A stretch of 61,254 nucleotides of DNA from Lachnospiraceae bacterium (GTDB lineage: Bacteria > Bacillota > Clostridia > Lachnospirales > Lachnospiraceae): positions 1-61,254 of the forward strand of contig CAJTGD010000034.1 in assembly GCA_910575475.1 (NCBI GenBank). The letters are read 5' to 3'. Below are positions 46,398 through 55,805 of the stretch, piece after piece. Below the pieces are notes generated by a model that saw only the letters and a program-made list of their open reading frames with translations, did not search any database and was not told the origin of the DNA. The translations under genes were made by a program, and so were the position numbers. The first letter of the stretch is position 1, and each line of letters begins with the position of its first letter.

Positions 46398-47401
46398 TTA
46401 CTCCATCTCCTTAGACTGATATATTTGCTTCCGCCATTCCTGAAACCGCTTTCTGATAATGGCTGCGTCCTTCTCATCATCAGAAGTTATAAAGATATGT
46501 ACGCTCTGATAGGCTTTCTTTACTTTGCGGATATATTCGATTTCTCCCTCGTTTGCCTTGTAGGGCAGCTTCAGAAGTTTTATGCCCTGCTTACGGCATA
46601 TATAGGCTTTCAGCCGTTCTTTTTCCTCTGACAAGTCTTTTGATTCAATCGCCAAGCTCTCATTCACAATGTAGATTTCAAGGGAAGTCCGATTTCTGTA
46701 TCCGTATTAAGCCGCACCTGCAGTCCCTTTTTCCCTGCATAATAGCTTACCGCCAACTGAGGAAATACGCTTCGGTATTCCTGCTCACATACCGGACAGC
46801 CCTTTTCTTCTACGGTACGCTCATAAATCTTTGCTTTCCACGAATGACCGAGAGAGCATTTCCACCATACGCATTTCATTGAATTTCTTGAAAACGCAGC
46901 AGGAGTAATGTCTTTATTCTTCTCATAATCCCATTCATCAAGCAGATGTGCGTCTGTTGTTGCCAAATCATTATAACCGGGCAAAACGGCACGATCAGCA
47001 CATACCGGGCAGACTGTTCCTTTTATCCGGGCATAGACAACTGACTTCCACTCGTTGCCGCACTCTCTGCATTTCCACCATACATTTTTTCGGGATTTCT
47101 CATTTATCATATCCGGCGTAAGCGGAAGGTTGCGGTCTGACCATTCCTGTGCTAATTCAGGCTTCAATGTGGCTAAATCATTGATTCCCTCAATTACTCT
47201 TGCTCCTGAGCATATAGGGCAGTTCTCGCCCTTGGAGCGAGCCTTAACGCTTGTCTGCCATTCGTGACCGCAGGCAGCTTTCCACCAAACGATTTTATTT
47301 GAACCATAGGTTATTTTATCGGGTGTAAGCGGAAGATTTTTGTCCGACCACTCACGCACAAGCTCCGGGCGCATAATCGCTAAACTGTTACTCATAATCA
47401 A
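46398..47401 (-). pseudogene. Zinc-ribbon repeat protein with nuclease-like C-terminus, frameshifted
   Basis: Four treble-clef-like repeats, each with W-x-C...W followed by CPxC (CPICSG, CPVCAD, CPVCEQ), matching the 'probable zinc-ribbon' family often fused to a restriction-like domain. The frame breaks near 46680. The first frame ends EIGLPLKSTL, and the other gives LEIYIVNESLAIES... and KGIKLLKLPY-like content, resembling a DUF559/Vsr-type nuclease core. One missing C in CTTCCCTTG explains it. Start ATG47401 or 47395. Confidence 0.65.
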
Positions 47402-47481
47402 ACCTCAACCTCCTTTGCAATTACATTGTATTGGAAATCAAAGAAAACTTGTAGTTTGCGACCGGATACACCGTACAACGC

Positions 47482-47519
47482 AAAAAAGACCTTGAAAGGT
47501 ATTATCCTCTCAAGGTCTT
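47482..47519 (-). terminator. Intrinsic terminator after the MetRS fragment
   Basis: AAGACCTTGA/TCAAGGTCTT, a 10-bp stem followed on the minus strand by six T. Confidence 0.7.
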
Positions 47520-47657
47520 AATCTTAGAAATTATACGATTTTTCAGCCTCTGCACACTTTCCTGCACCAAATGATGTAAATTTGATGTAAATGTGTACTG
47601 ATGGGGCGTATCCCGGCATTAAAGCACATCCCGTTTTACCGGGGAAAACGATACATC

Positions 47658-48128
47658 TTAATAGAGCTTTGCGCCTGCCGGAATGTGGTTGTCTACCATC
47701 AGAAGATGGAGTTTTTCTACACCTTCCTCATTGTGAACAGCGCTTATCAGCATACCGCAGGAATCAATACCCATCATCGGTCTTGGCGGAAGATTGGTGA
47801 TAGCGATACAAGTCTTGCCGACCAGTTCTTCCGGCTCGTAATACTCGTGAATACCGCTTAAAATCGTCCTGTTTTCGCCTGTGCCATCGTCTAATGTAAA
47901 CTTTAAGAGTTTCTTTGACTTCGGTACGGCTTCACATTCAAGCACCTTTACGGCTCTGAAATCCGATTTAGAGAAATTCTCAAAATCAACGAAATCCTTG
48001 AATAGAGGCTCAATCTCTACCTTAGAAAAATCAATCTTCTCCGGCTCTGTGTTTACATCATTTGCAACCGCCTGAACATCCTTTTGGCTTACATCATTTT
48101 TCTTATTTACACCATCTAAGGACTTCAT
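47658..48128 (-). pseudogene. Methionyl-tRNA synthetase C-terminal tRNA-binding domain (fragment)
   Basis: 156 codons. Residues 45-156 (FSKSDFRAVKVLECE..., KLLKFTLDDG, TILSGI, PEELVGK, ITNLPPRPMMGIDS...GM) are the EMAP-II/OB-fold domain that ends MetRS. The catalytic and anticodon domains are absent, there is no good ribosome site, and the frame runs open upstream into non-MetRS sequence next to the integrase. It is thus probably a metG 3' end left beside, or carried by, the ICE. A stand-alone tRNA-binding protein of the CsaA kind is less likely. Confidence 0.7.
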
Positions 48129-48153
48129 CGTCGGGAATACCGTAAAAGTTAAA

Positions 48154-48234
48154 GCATTATTAGGTATTATCCCGTATTTAAGCCTTTTACAGCTATTTGC
48201 GTTAATGCATTATCACGCATTATTAGGTACTATC
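48154..48234. repeat. 18-bp direct repeats beside the integrase gene
   Basis: GCATTATTAGGTATTATC (48154-48171) recurs as GCATTATTAGGTACTATC (48217-48234), one mismatch, 63 bp apart and between the integrase stop and the MetRS fragment. This position fits integrase arm-binding repeats near the element end. The attachment core itself is not identifiable. Confidence 0.55.
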
Positions 48235-48306
48235 ATTTCAAAATTCGTTGCAATTTTGTTGCAAAAACTCTTTTTTGTTACATGAGTCCCACTCAAGGAC
48301 TCTTTC

Positions 48307-49548
48307 CTAAAATACATCGTATTTTTGTGCTAAATTCCTCATTGATTCCATTTTTTTCGTATCTGTGACCTCGGCATATATATCCATTGTGGTTTCTATA
48401 TTAGCATGGCCCATTATGGATTGAATTACCTTAATGTTGGTTTCCTGTTCACAGAACCTTGTGCAGAAAGTATGCCTTAAATGATGGCAGGAGAAATGCG
48501 GTAAAATAATCGGTTGCCTTCTCTCCTTTTTCGCATTCAGCACCTCTTCCGCATTATAGTTCTCTGAAATACGCCGGATTGTCCGATTGATTGTCTGTGG
48601 ATTATGTACGTTTCCAAAACGGTTACAGAACACAAATCCCGTCATACCATCAATCTCAGTACAATTAAATCCATTTTCCTTCTGCGCTTCGTATTCCTCC
48701 TGCAGAGCTTCATACACTGTATCCATCATTGGGATTACCCGTATGCCAGCTTCCGTCTTTGGCAAGGACACCTGTAAAACGCTTGTCCTCTTTTTTGCTC
48801 CCTCTAACGGATAATACACAACACTGTGGTTAATACTTATCGACCTGTTCTCAAAATCCAGATCCTGCCACCTCAATCCAATGACTTCCCCAATCCGTCC
48901 ACCTGTTCCAAGCAGCACCGTGAATAAAGGTGCCCAATGGCAATATAACGGATTGTTTCTGGTGTACTCCATAAATGCTCTCTGCTGTTCTAACGTCAAT
49001 GCATGTCTGACACCATGATTTTTCCCTGGCTTCTTTTTAACCTGAGCCATAACACCATCACTGGGATTGATACGGATAATCGCATCCCTGACCGCAAGCT
49101 GGAATGTTGGATGTAACACTGTATGTATGGTTTCCAATGTATTAAGTTGCAGATTCTTCTCATTAAGTAAATGATAATAAAAATACAATACATCAGAATA
49201 CTTAATTTCCCCTATCTTTCGCTTGCCAAATTCTTTCCTCACAAAATGGTCATACATATACTTATAATTTGTATAAGTAGTTTTCCGCAGGTCAGTCTTT
49301 GTCGATATATAGCGGTCAAACACAAAATTCAGGTCCGCATTTCCAGCCGCATAAACATCCAAACCGTCAAGCTGATCTCTCAGTAACTTATCTTCTTTTT
49401 CACGAAGCGTTCGCAAGTCATTTGCGTAAATATACTTTCTTTTCCCATAAGGATCGGTATATGTATACACATACCTCATATCCTCTGTCCGTTGACTTTC
49501 CCCTTTCCTTAAAGCCCTGCCTTTGTTATCTTTTCTTGATTTTGCCAT
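48307..49548 (-). CDS. int: ICE tyrosine integrase (Tn916 Int type)
   Basis: 413 residues from ATG49548 (AAAGGAG; a longer frame begins 49593). It has an N-terminal AP2-like arm-binding domain (YTYTDPYGKRKYIYA), a core-binding domain, and a catalytic domain with R218 (GGRIGEV), H355-x-x-R358 (HHLRH), H381 (MGHANI) and nucleophile Y391 (DIYAEV). All catalytic residues are present. It should integrate and excise the ICE whose end lies between it and the MetRS fragment. Confidence 0.93.
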   Translation of the reverse strand: MAKSRKDNKGRALRKGESQRTEDMRYVYTYTDPYGKRKYIYANDLRTLREKEDKLLRDQLDGLDVYAAGNADLNFVFDRYISTKTDLRKTTYTNYKYMYDHFVRKEFGKRKIGEIKYSDVLYFYYHLLNEKNLQLNTLETIHTVLHPTFQLAVRDAIIRINPSDGVMAQVKKKPGKNHGVRHALTLEQQRAFMEYTRNNPLYCHWAPLFTVLLGTGGRIGEVIGLRWQDLDFENRSISINHSVVYYPLEGAKKRTSVLQVSLPKTEAGIRVIPMMDTVYEALQEEYEAQKENGFNCTEIDGMTGFVFCNRFGNVHNPQTINRTIRRISENYNAEEVLNAKKERRQPIILPHFSCHHLRHTFCTRFCEQETNIKVIQSIMGHANIETTMDIYAEVTDTKKMESMRNLAQKYDVF

Positions 49549-49592
49549 CTCTACTCCTTTATATGGAAAGAGATTCTGTAACACTTCAAGCA

Positions 49593-49760
49593 TTATGGAT
49601 TCTGATATAGTAATTCTATCCCCTTTATCAATGCTTGTGTCATGGTCATATTATGACTGGCAGCATACTTAATGAACTTTTCGTATTCACTATCGGAAAG
49701 CCGGATTGTTATTGACTTCAACTTAGGAGAATCCTTTTTGGGTCTCCCGATCTTCGCCAT
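49593..49760 (-). CDS. Ribbon-helix-helix (CopG/Arc-like) DNA-binding protein
   Basis: 55 residues from ATG49760, behind GGAGGTG. MAKIGRPKKDSPK is followed by the RHH strand ITIRLSDSEYEKFIKYA. It lies 44 bp upstream of the integrase and probably regulates it or the excision step. A frame open to 49820 lacks a start signal. Confidence 0.75.
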   Translation of the reverse strand: MAKIGRPKKDSPKLKSITIRLSDSEYEKFIKYAASHNMTMTQALIKGIELLYQNP

Positions 49761-49867
49761 CTTATATGCACCTCCATTCATAACTAAATCTATTATAGTT
49801 TCTGTAAGACAAAAAGTCAAGTATTTTCGTCCGACAAAAATATTTTTTTCAGAATTTCTTTCCTAGA

Positions 49868-50056
49868 CTATCCTCTAACTCTAAATGTTTCCAAATACTC
49901 TTCAAAAATATCACAGTTGACCAATACCAGCTTATCTAATTTATATATGGCATTTGCATCTTTTGCCATCTGCTCAAATTTTCTTTGACACATACTGTAT
50001 AACTCCGCACCTTCTTTATATCTAACAAATCGTTTCTTATTTACATTACGTGGCAT
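49868..50056 (-). CDS. DUF6462/excisionase-like ICE protein
   Basis: 62 residues from ATG50056 (GGAGG, 7 bases). The sequence KKRFVRYKEGAELYSMCQRKFEQMA is a HTH_17/excisionase-like helix-turn-helix, and it ends EEYLETFRVRG. Proteins of this kind sit beside ICE integrases in Firmicutes and may act as excisionases. Confidence 0.7.
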   Translation of the reverse strand: MPRNVNKKRFVRYKEGAELYSMCQRKFEQMAKDANAIYKLDKLVLVNCDIFEEYLETFRVRG

Positions 50057-50074
50057 TCTCTGTCCTCCTTCCAA

Positions 50075-50421
50075 AATTTATATCCTGCAGGCGGCTGTCA
50101 GGAAACAGCACCATTGGAATCTCACCATCTTTTCAGACCGGAGCAGCTTATCTCCGGAAGTATCATTGTCAGAAACAGCATCATCGCCGCAAAGTCCCTA
50201 TCTCTTTGCCAATAATCAAATATCTATCGCTCGTACCTTTACTTCAATGTCTATATCAACATTCCATCGTTTTCAATATCCGCCACTTTGCGACACGATG
50301 TTGTAAAGTTTCAGATACAGATAGTCATGGCGCATTCATTAAATAGCTCAACTGTTTCATACGTCCTGCAGGATTCTCAATATGAAATTTTCAAGGTACA
50401 AAAAATACGGCCAGTCTGTTT
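50075..50421. other. Gene-free stretch inside the ICE
   Basis: I see no supported gene. CCTGCAGG occurs near both ends (about 50092 and 50370), and CTTGAAAA lies near the right end on the minus strand, as in Tn916-like leader regions. Confidence 0.4.
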
Positions 50422-50691
50422 CTATGCTCGTATGCCCTTATATGGAACCGGGCGGAAAGCCAATGTTTTAGCAATCAGTTTTGTTTCCAGCCGTCTGCGC
50501 AATGATTCATCCACACAGTAATGCGTCTGCCCAAACTCGTCATACATTTTTCTAGTGGATAATTTCACTATGTAGCTCTCATAATGCTTCAATACAGCCT
50601 GGATCGCCTGTGCATCCCCTTCTGATGCCGCCTTAATAATATGAAAAGGCAGCAAATTTCTTTCTTCTGTACGCTTATTCTTCTGCTCCAT
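50422..50691 (-). CDS. ICE helix-turn-helix protein (Tn916 Orf8-like)
   Basis: 89 residues from ATG50691, which overlaps the sigma-factor stop. LLPFHIIKAASEGDAQAIQAVLKHYESYIVKLS is the HTH_16-type domain of conjugative-transposon regulators, with LRRRLETKLIAKTLAFR at the end. It is translated together with the sigma factor and probably acts in the ICE transfer switch. Confidence 0.82.
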   Translation of the reverse strand: MEQKNKRTEERNLLPFHIIKAASEGDAQAIQAVLKHYESYIVKLSTRKMYDEFGQTHYCVDESLRRRLETKLIAKTLAFRPVPYKGIRA

Positions 50692-51115
50692 CCATATTTT
50701 CCTCCATAAGTTTTTTAAGTAATTCAAGCGAGCGTGTCCTATGCTCCCGTATCGTGCTGTGTACCAGCTTCATTTCCCTTGCGATCTCTGCATCCGTCAT
50801 CTCCAGAAAATAAGACAGAAGGACCACATTCCGCTTTTTCTCTGTCAGAGCCTGCAGTGCTTCCACAAGCAGCGTGTCTTTTACCTCTATGTCATAGCCA
50901 AGAACCCGGAAATGCGAACTGTCTAAATTGTATTCATCCATCACAAAAATACTGTCCAGTTCCTTTTCTTTCATTTCAGAAAAATTTACTTCGTGGTTCC
51001 TCTGGTACTCCATATGCCGGTAGTAATTTGCCGCTTCGCCGTCCAATGCTAACTGGCACAGACGGTCAAACTGATGCATGACCGTCAATTCATCCTGAGA
51101 AGGAGATTGTTCCAT
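50675..51115 (-). CDS. ICE sigma-70-like factor (Tn916 Orf7-like)
   Basis: 146 residues. The C-terminal sigma region 4 is clear (ALQALTEKKRNVVLLSYFLEMTDAEIAREM, then HSTIREHRTRSLELL). The N-terminal region is short. In Tn916-type elements such proteins activate the xis/int or transfer genes. GGAGGTG precedes ATG51115. Confidence 0.85.
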   Translation of the reverse strand: MEQSPSQDELTVMHQFDRLCQLALDGEAANYYRHMEYQRNHEVNFSEMKEKELDSIFVMDEYNLDSSHFRVLGYDIEVKDTLLVEALQALTEKKRNVVLLSYFLEMTDAEIAREMKLVHSTIREHRTRSLELLKKLMEENMDGAEE

Positions 51116-51684
51116 TCGATTTCACCTCCTTCCCGTTCCGACTGGCAGAAAGAGAAGGCATAAACTTCCCTTCATTCTTTCTCCCAAATGGGAAGGCCCG
51201 TTTTAACGGGTCTTTCCAGAAATTTTTCAAAAAATTTTCAGATATATAAAAAACGCCCGGACAGATATAGCTCTGCCGGACGATTCTTATTGTGATGATA
51301 TTCTTTTTAACTACATAAACATACTCTGATGCACTACTTTCAAGAGTGTCTTTGGAAACAGGATTTAAAAAGATTTTTTTAACAGATTTACCTGCCTTTT
51401 ACCCCTGCCTGCTTCTAAAAAACATCTGCCATCTTTGTTCTGGCAGAAACGGCAGCAAATTTCCAAAATATGCCCTTCTATGTGCATTTCCACTCCCACA
51501 CAATCAAAAGGCATAAGAAAAACACCCAAATAAGCCTTTGGTGATTGCATTTTTTTACAACCACAAAGGTATTGAGCGTTTGATTGGTAGCCTATTACAC
51601 TACGAAACATTCATCTTTTACACTTTTCACATTTAAAAGGTATTGTTATACACTACTAAAAAGAAATCATATGAGGTGAACATT
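51116..51684. other. Divergent regulatory region between sigma factor and repressor
   Basis: Contains two hairpins: CCCG/CGGG with a T tract (about 51191-51216) and a minus-strand terminator at 51248-51282. A minus-strand frame of 81 codons (51365-51610; two Cys pairs) might be real, but it has no clear ribosome site and I do not call it. The terminator could serve it. Confidence 0.45.
51248..51282 (-). terminator. Intrinsic terminator, minus strand
   Basis: CGCCCGGACAGA pairs with TCTGCCGGACG (one bulge, one mismatch). Six T follow on the minus strand. Confidence 0.6.
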
Positions 51685-52038
51685 ATGTCTGAAATTGATC
51701 CAAAATTTGGCGAACTAATAAAGAAAAAGCGTATCGAACGTCGGCTTACACAGGAAGAAGTGGCCGAACTGATTGGCTGCCATCCGCAATATTACAAAAA
51801 TTTAGAAAACGGAAAGGGTATGCCAAGCCTGCCTATGTTCTGCAGGATTATGTGGGCACTCCATATCTCCGCTGATGAATATGTATGGCCTGAGCAGTAC
51901 CTTGATAACCCTACATATAAATCCCTGCTGAACTTATTAAGCCGATGCGACGAGTACATGCTGTCTGTGCTACACGCCACTGCCGAAGCCCTCCTTACAA
52001 ATGCTTCTCACAAAATAGATGATAAGATGGAAAAATAG
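51685..52038 (+). CDS. XRE-family repressor of the ICE
   Basis: 117 residues from ATG51685 (GAGGTG site; upstream in-frame ATG at 51643 lacks one). FGELIKKKRIERRLTQEEVAELIG...QYYKNLENGKGMPSL is a Cro/cI HTH. The C-terminal half is a short helical domain. Divergent from the sigma/HTH genes, it is the likely maintenance repressor. Confidence 0.85.
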   Translation: MSEIDPKFGELIKKKRIERRLTQEEVAELIGCHPQYYKNLENGKGMPSLPMFCRIMWALHISADEYVWPEQYLDNPTYKSLLNLLSRCDEYMLSVLHATAEALLTNASHKIDDKMEK

Positions 52039-52107
52039 AATTTTTATTGAAGAAATTATAGATTGTTTATAGAATTTGTTTATTCTTCTCGAAAGAGACA
52101 TCTTATA

Positions 52108-52142
52108 AAAAAGACCCACCTTTCATTTCGGTGAGTCTTTTT
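52108..52142. terminator. Bidirectional terminator
   Basis: AAAAAGACCCACC...GGTGAGTCTTTTT, a near-perfect stem with A and T tracts on both sides. It lies between the convergent repressor gene and the 116-residue gene, overlapping the latter's last codons. Confidence 0.75.
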
Positions 52143-52473
52143 CTAGGTGTGCTATTAATTTTTCTACATTTTGATTTGATGATAAAATCCCCAATCCAGA
52201 CAAAATCTGGAAAGCATCCAGTATCCCCTGCAGATATGCCTCTTGTTGTTCTGCAAAAGCCTTTGACTGCATCTGATCTGTGTAGCGTTCTAAAACGACT
52301 CTGGATGAATCCTCTAATTCAATCATCGTCTGCCTGTATTCTTCTTCCAGTTCTGCAAGTTTTTCTGATTCTATCTTGCAGCTATCCAGATGTACCAATG
52401 TTTCCCTGCTCATGTCCTCACATCGCAAATTCTGCATAAACAATTCCAGTTTTTCAGTAATTTCGTTTTTCAT
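52123..52473 (-). CDS. Unknown acidic helical protein, 116 residues
   Basis: From ATG52473 (GGAAGGGGTGAG site). Mostly helix and likely coiled coil (LAELEEEYRQTMIELEDSSRVVLERY), no membrane segment. Similar proteins occur in ICEs of Lachnospiraceae, but I do not know their function. It lies downstream of the winged-helix gene on the same strand. Confidence 0.6.
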   Translation of the reverse strand: MKNEITEKLELFMQNLRCEDMSRETLVHLDSCKIESEKLAELEEEYRQTMIELEDSSRVVLERYTDQMQSKAFAEQQEAYLQGILDAFQILSGLGILSSNQNVEKLIAHLEKDSPK

Positions 52474-52548
52474 CTTCTCACCCCTTCCTACATATAGTAT
52501 TCTTACATTATAAAATAAGCAATGATGATATAATTCATGCATCACTGC

Positions 52549-52968
52549 CTACTCTATTTTTTCATTGAATTTATATCCAATTCCCCAGACAGTCAGAATA
52601 TAAATCGGATGAGCCGGGTCTGGTTCTATTTTCTTACGGATTTTGTTAATATAGGCGATGATATTTTTACTGTCAGAAAAATAGCTTTCTCCCCAAACCT
52701 GGTCATAAATTTGATTTTTCGTAAATACCTGCCCTTTATTCCTTGCCAGTAGTTCAAGAATATAAAATTCTTTTTTCGTCATTTTAATTTCTTTATCATG
52801 TAAGAGAACCTGATGTTTTGACGAAATAATCTCCAGTCCATGAAACGAAAGTATATCTGTGTTCCGAACAACTACTTTGGGTGAGTAACCATGATCTGAT
52901 ATGAACTTTATTAAACTCTCATAAAAATCATTATCTATTTTCTCTAATCTTATAAGCAGTAAATCCAC
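52549..52968 (-). CDS. Winged-helix (OmpR-type) DNA-binding protein without receiver domain
   Basis: 139 residues from GTG52968. Residues 60-139 are a complete OmpR/PhoB effector domain (TKKEFYILELLARNKGQVFTKNQIYDQVW... ending in GIGYKFNE). The first 45 residues are too short for a receiver and lack the phospho-Asp. It is either an N-terminally trimmed response regulator or a genuine one-domain regulator. No kinase gene is adjacent; the next gene upstream is the decayed heptad-repeat gene. Confidence 0.75.
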   Translation of the reverse strand: MDLLLIRLEKIDNDFYESLIKFISDHGYSPKVVVRNTDILSFHGLEIISSKHQVLLHDKEIKMTKKEFYILELLARNKGQVFTKNQIYDQVWGESYFSDSKNIIAYINKIRKKIEPDPAHPIYILTVWGIGYKFNEKIE

Positions 52969-53017
52969 ACCATTTTCAATCCTTTCAGTACATCAAATAT
53001 ATTTTGCTTCCATATGA

Positions 53018-53057
53018 AAGAAAGCCAGCAGATAGAATTAAGTCTGCTGGCTTTCTT
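53018..53057. terminator. Strong bidirectional terminator
   Basis: AAGAAAGCCAGCAGA and TCTGCTGGCTTTCTT form a perfect 15-bp stem with a 10-base loop, placed after the heptad-repeat gene. Confidence 0.8.
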
Positions 53058-53131
53058 ATCTCCAATATTTCAGCTCATCGAAATTCTACAGCCTCCATAA
53101 AGTATTTTGTTATTAATTATCTCTTAGCGCT

Positions 53132-54678
53132 TCAATCCTCATCATACAGGCCAAACAGATTCAAAAATTTCTGCCACATATTCAAAGTCTTTGCTTCCTT
53201 GGCATTGTCCTCTTCTATCTCTTCTATCTGGATTCCACCTGTTTTAATCACAAATTGCACCTTATCTATATTTGTATTTTTATCAGACACAAAAGATACA
53301 ACTTCCAAATCACCTCCGGTAACAGTTTCCAGCAATTCGTCAATTTTATCTGTAATCTCTGAATCCATGCCATCAGTTTCTTCCCGCATTTCGGAGGTTC
53401 CGTCTTTCAATTCTCCTGCGCCGTCATAAAGCTGCGCTATGCCAGAAATCAATTCCGCAACCCCTTCATCTAAAGTGCCTGTGCCGTCCTTTAAAGTGCC
53501 TGTGCCATTGTATATTTCCACAATACCAGAAAGCAATTCTCCTGTTCCGCTGTATAAACTATCACTTCCGGTTTTTAATGCACCACTCCCAGAAACAAGC
53601 TTGGAAGCCCCGTCAGTAATCTGCGAATAACTTGCAACAATTTTTGCAACCGCATCTGTATATCGTTTGATGCCGCTGTCTAGCTTTTCATACTCTGTTA
53701 CCAATGTATTTACCGCTGTGGAAAGTTCCGACATCTGATATGCCAGACCTCCGATTTTATTTACCAATTCTCCAATTTTGCTGTCAAAGGCTCCATAATT
53801 CGCTTGTAAAGCTGCTGCGCCCTGCAGTAATGCAGACAAGTTAGAATTGATCGCTGATAGATAACTTTCAGTTCCTCCTATGCTTGCATTATTAGCGCCA
53901 AGCAATGCAATAATATCTGAAAGGCTCCCAAGCTGCGCTTCCAAGTCTCCGGTATCCATTCCTGCATTTTTCATACTTTCAATCTGGGAGGACAGGCTGC
54001 TGATCAGTCCTTGTAAATTTCCGATTGCTGTTTCATTTTTCTGGCGAAGCCCATCAATATCTAACCCATTCTGAAGCATGGTCGCTTTATATGCGCTAAA
54101 ACTTATATTATCCTGTAATGCAGTGATCCCTGCAACAAGATCATCAATTCCACTCTTTATAGCAGAAGATGCGTCTGTCAATGCGGTCAGATCTTCACTT
54201 GTTACAGATACACTGTTTAATGCTTCCTGCAGTTTCCCAAGCGCTGATCGAAAAGAAGAAGAGCCATTTACAAGTTCTGGCGACTGTCCATTTAAAGCAT
54301 TCAGCGCTTCCTGCATTTGCCCTATTCCGCTATTCAAAGAATGAATTCCTTCATCTAACTCGTTTACTCCATTTTGCAGTTCTGCGGCTCCGCTTTGCAG
54401 GCTGTTCCCACCGTCTTTTAACGCAGAGGCGCCATCCTGTAGTTTGGCAGCTCCATCTGTCAGGTCATGTACCCCATAACTACACTGTCAAGTTTCCCCT
54501 CATAATAAAGTTTCTCAGCAGACGTATGGATTGTCACGGCATTACCCGAATAATCCACCTCATCCGTGGTAGTCATATTTCTTATATTCTGATATTTTCC
54601 ATAATCAACAACTTTTCCGCCTTCTACATTGAAAATATTGACCACATTGATTTCCTTTGCAGAGCCGCCATTAGGGGA
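53132..54678 (-). pseudogene. Cell-surface heptad-repeat protein (xxxLxxG repeats), truncated and frameshifted
   Basis: The 401-codon main frame (from 54337) consists of coiled-coil sequence and many xxxLxxGxxxL heptads (GTGELLSGI, GTGTLKDGTGTLDEG, GAGELKDGT), as in YhgE/Pip-type surface proteins. The repeats continue upstream in a different frame (DLTDGAAKLQDGAS..., SLQSGAAELQNG), and the segment before that (VEGGKVVDYGKY...) in yet another. A shift at the GGGG near 54470 explains the first break. The frame stops at TAA 54681-54679, and the signal peptide and N-terminal domain are absent. Confidence 0.7.
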
Positions 54679-54841
54679 TTAGACTTTTCATTAACGAAAG
54701 ACTATCGATATTATATCCTGCAAAAATAACAATATTTTGATAATCTAATCCATTTTTCTTAAAACTGGGGGATACATCCCTACCCACAGATTTCTCCAAA
54801 ATTTATACGTAAAAATTGACAATCCTTAATTATAAGATAAA

Positions 54842-55768
54842 TTATTTCTGGTCGATTACGGACTGAATCTGTTTCATCAGCTGATCGTAGTTTGCTTGAT
54901 CGTCAATTCCGCCCATCAAAGGCTCGCCAACGATATTTCCGTCTTTATCAACAAGAACTGTTGTAGGGAATGCCATAATGTTGCCGGCGTATTTTCCAAC
55001 TGTTGAATCAGAATCGAAAGTCAGATTCTTGTAGGAAGCACCTTGAGCTTTTAAGATTTCTTTCGCTTCTTTGATTCCATCCTGATTGTCATCTAAAGTG
55101 TCTGTATTGATACCAACAACTTCGCCACCCATTTTCTTGAGTGTTTCGTTTAATTCATTCAGTTTAGAAAGCTCTCCAACGCATGGCTTGCACCCACTGA
55201 ACCAGAAGTTTACAACTGTAACTTTGTTATTAGTGAAAAGGCTGTCATCTACATCATTTCCATCCAAATCTTTTCCTTTGAACCTGTGAAACACACTTGC
55301 GGATTCATCTAATTTGGAGGAAGCACTGTCAGAGGAATCAGATGCAGCAATCTCTTTCTCAAGCTTTGCAATTTCTTCTTCGATGCCGCGGATCGTCTCA
55401 ATGTCTTTGCTCAGAGTTTCATACTCTTCTTCTGAGAAGGAATCTTTATTAGATTCAACTGTACTTGCAAGGACGTCTGCATAGTTTTCACTCATGGCAT
55501 CACCGTCAGTATTCTTGCTCATAAAACCAAATACTTTGTCCCAAGCGTCTTTGTGATCAGCAAAAAGCTGATTTTCCTGCTGGTAAAGGTCGTTCAGTTC
55601 ATCTGTGCTTCCGGCATCTACAGAGGAAGTGGATTCCTGTTTCTTATTGTTTGTTGAGGAGGAAGCGCTTCCGCAGCCTGTGAAAGCAAGAAGTACGGAA
55701 ATGGCAAGTGATGCAGCGATTACCTTTTTTAATTTCATTGAGTTTGTTTTGATTGATTTGTTTTTCAT
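54842..55768 (-). CDS. TlpA/ResA-like thioredoxin lipoprotein
   Basis: 308 residues from ATG55768 (GGAG site). It has a lipoprotein signal peptide with lipobox LAFTGC (Cys32), a Ser/Thr linker, a helical insert (EEIAKLEKEIA), and a thioredoxin fold with the active site SGCKPCVGE and cis-Pro loop AFPTTVLVD. It acts outside the membrane in disulfide or thiol redox chemistry. Operon with a polyferredoxin and a CD1871A peptide, which may supply electrons across the membrane. Confidence 0.9.
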   Translation of the reverse strand: MKNKSIKTNSMKLKKVIAASLAISVLLAFTGCGSASSSTNNKKQESTSSVDAGSTDELNDLYQQENQLFADHKDAWDKVFGFMSKNTDGDAMSENYADVLASTVESNKDSFSEEEYETLSKDIETIRGIEEEIAKLEKEIAASDSSDSASSKLDESASVFHRFKGKDLDGNDVDDSLFTNNKVTVVNFWFSGCKPCVGELSKLNELNETLKKMGGEVVGINTDTLDDNQDGIKEAKEILKAQGASYKNLTFDSDSTVGKYAGNIMAFPTTVLVDKDGNIVGEPLMGGIDDQANYDQLMKQIQSVIDQK

Positions 55769-55805
55769 AATTTTAAAGCTCCTTTTGAATTTCATTTTAT
55801 TGATT

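Noticed and set aside
51365..51610. Minus-strand 81-codon frame with Cys pairs
   Set aside because: It may be real, but no ribosome site or family was recognised, so it is mentioned only in the intergenic entry.
53400..54450. CRISPR-like or tandem DNA repeats in the heptad-repeat gene
   Set aside because: The repetition is at protein level (xxxLxxG) with divergent codons. There are no spaced identical DNA repeats, and no CRISPR array was seen anywhere in the window.
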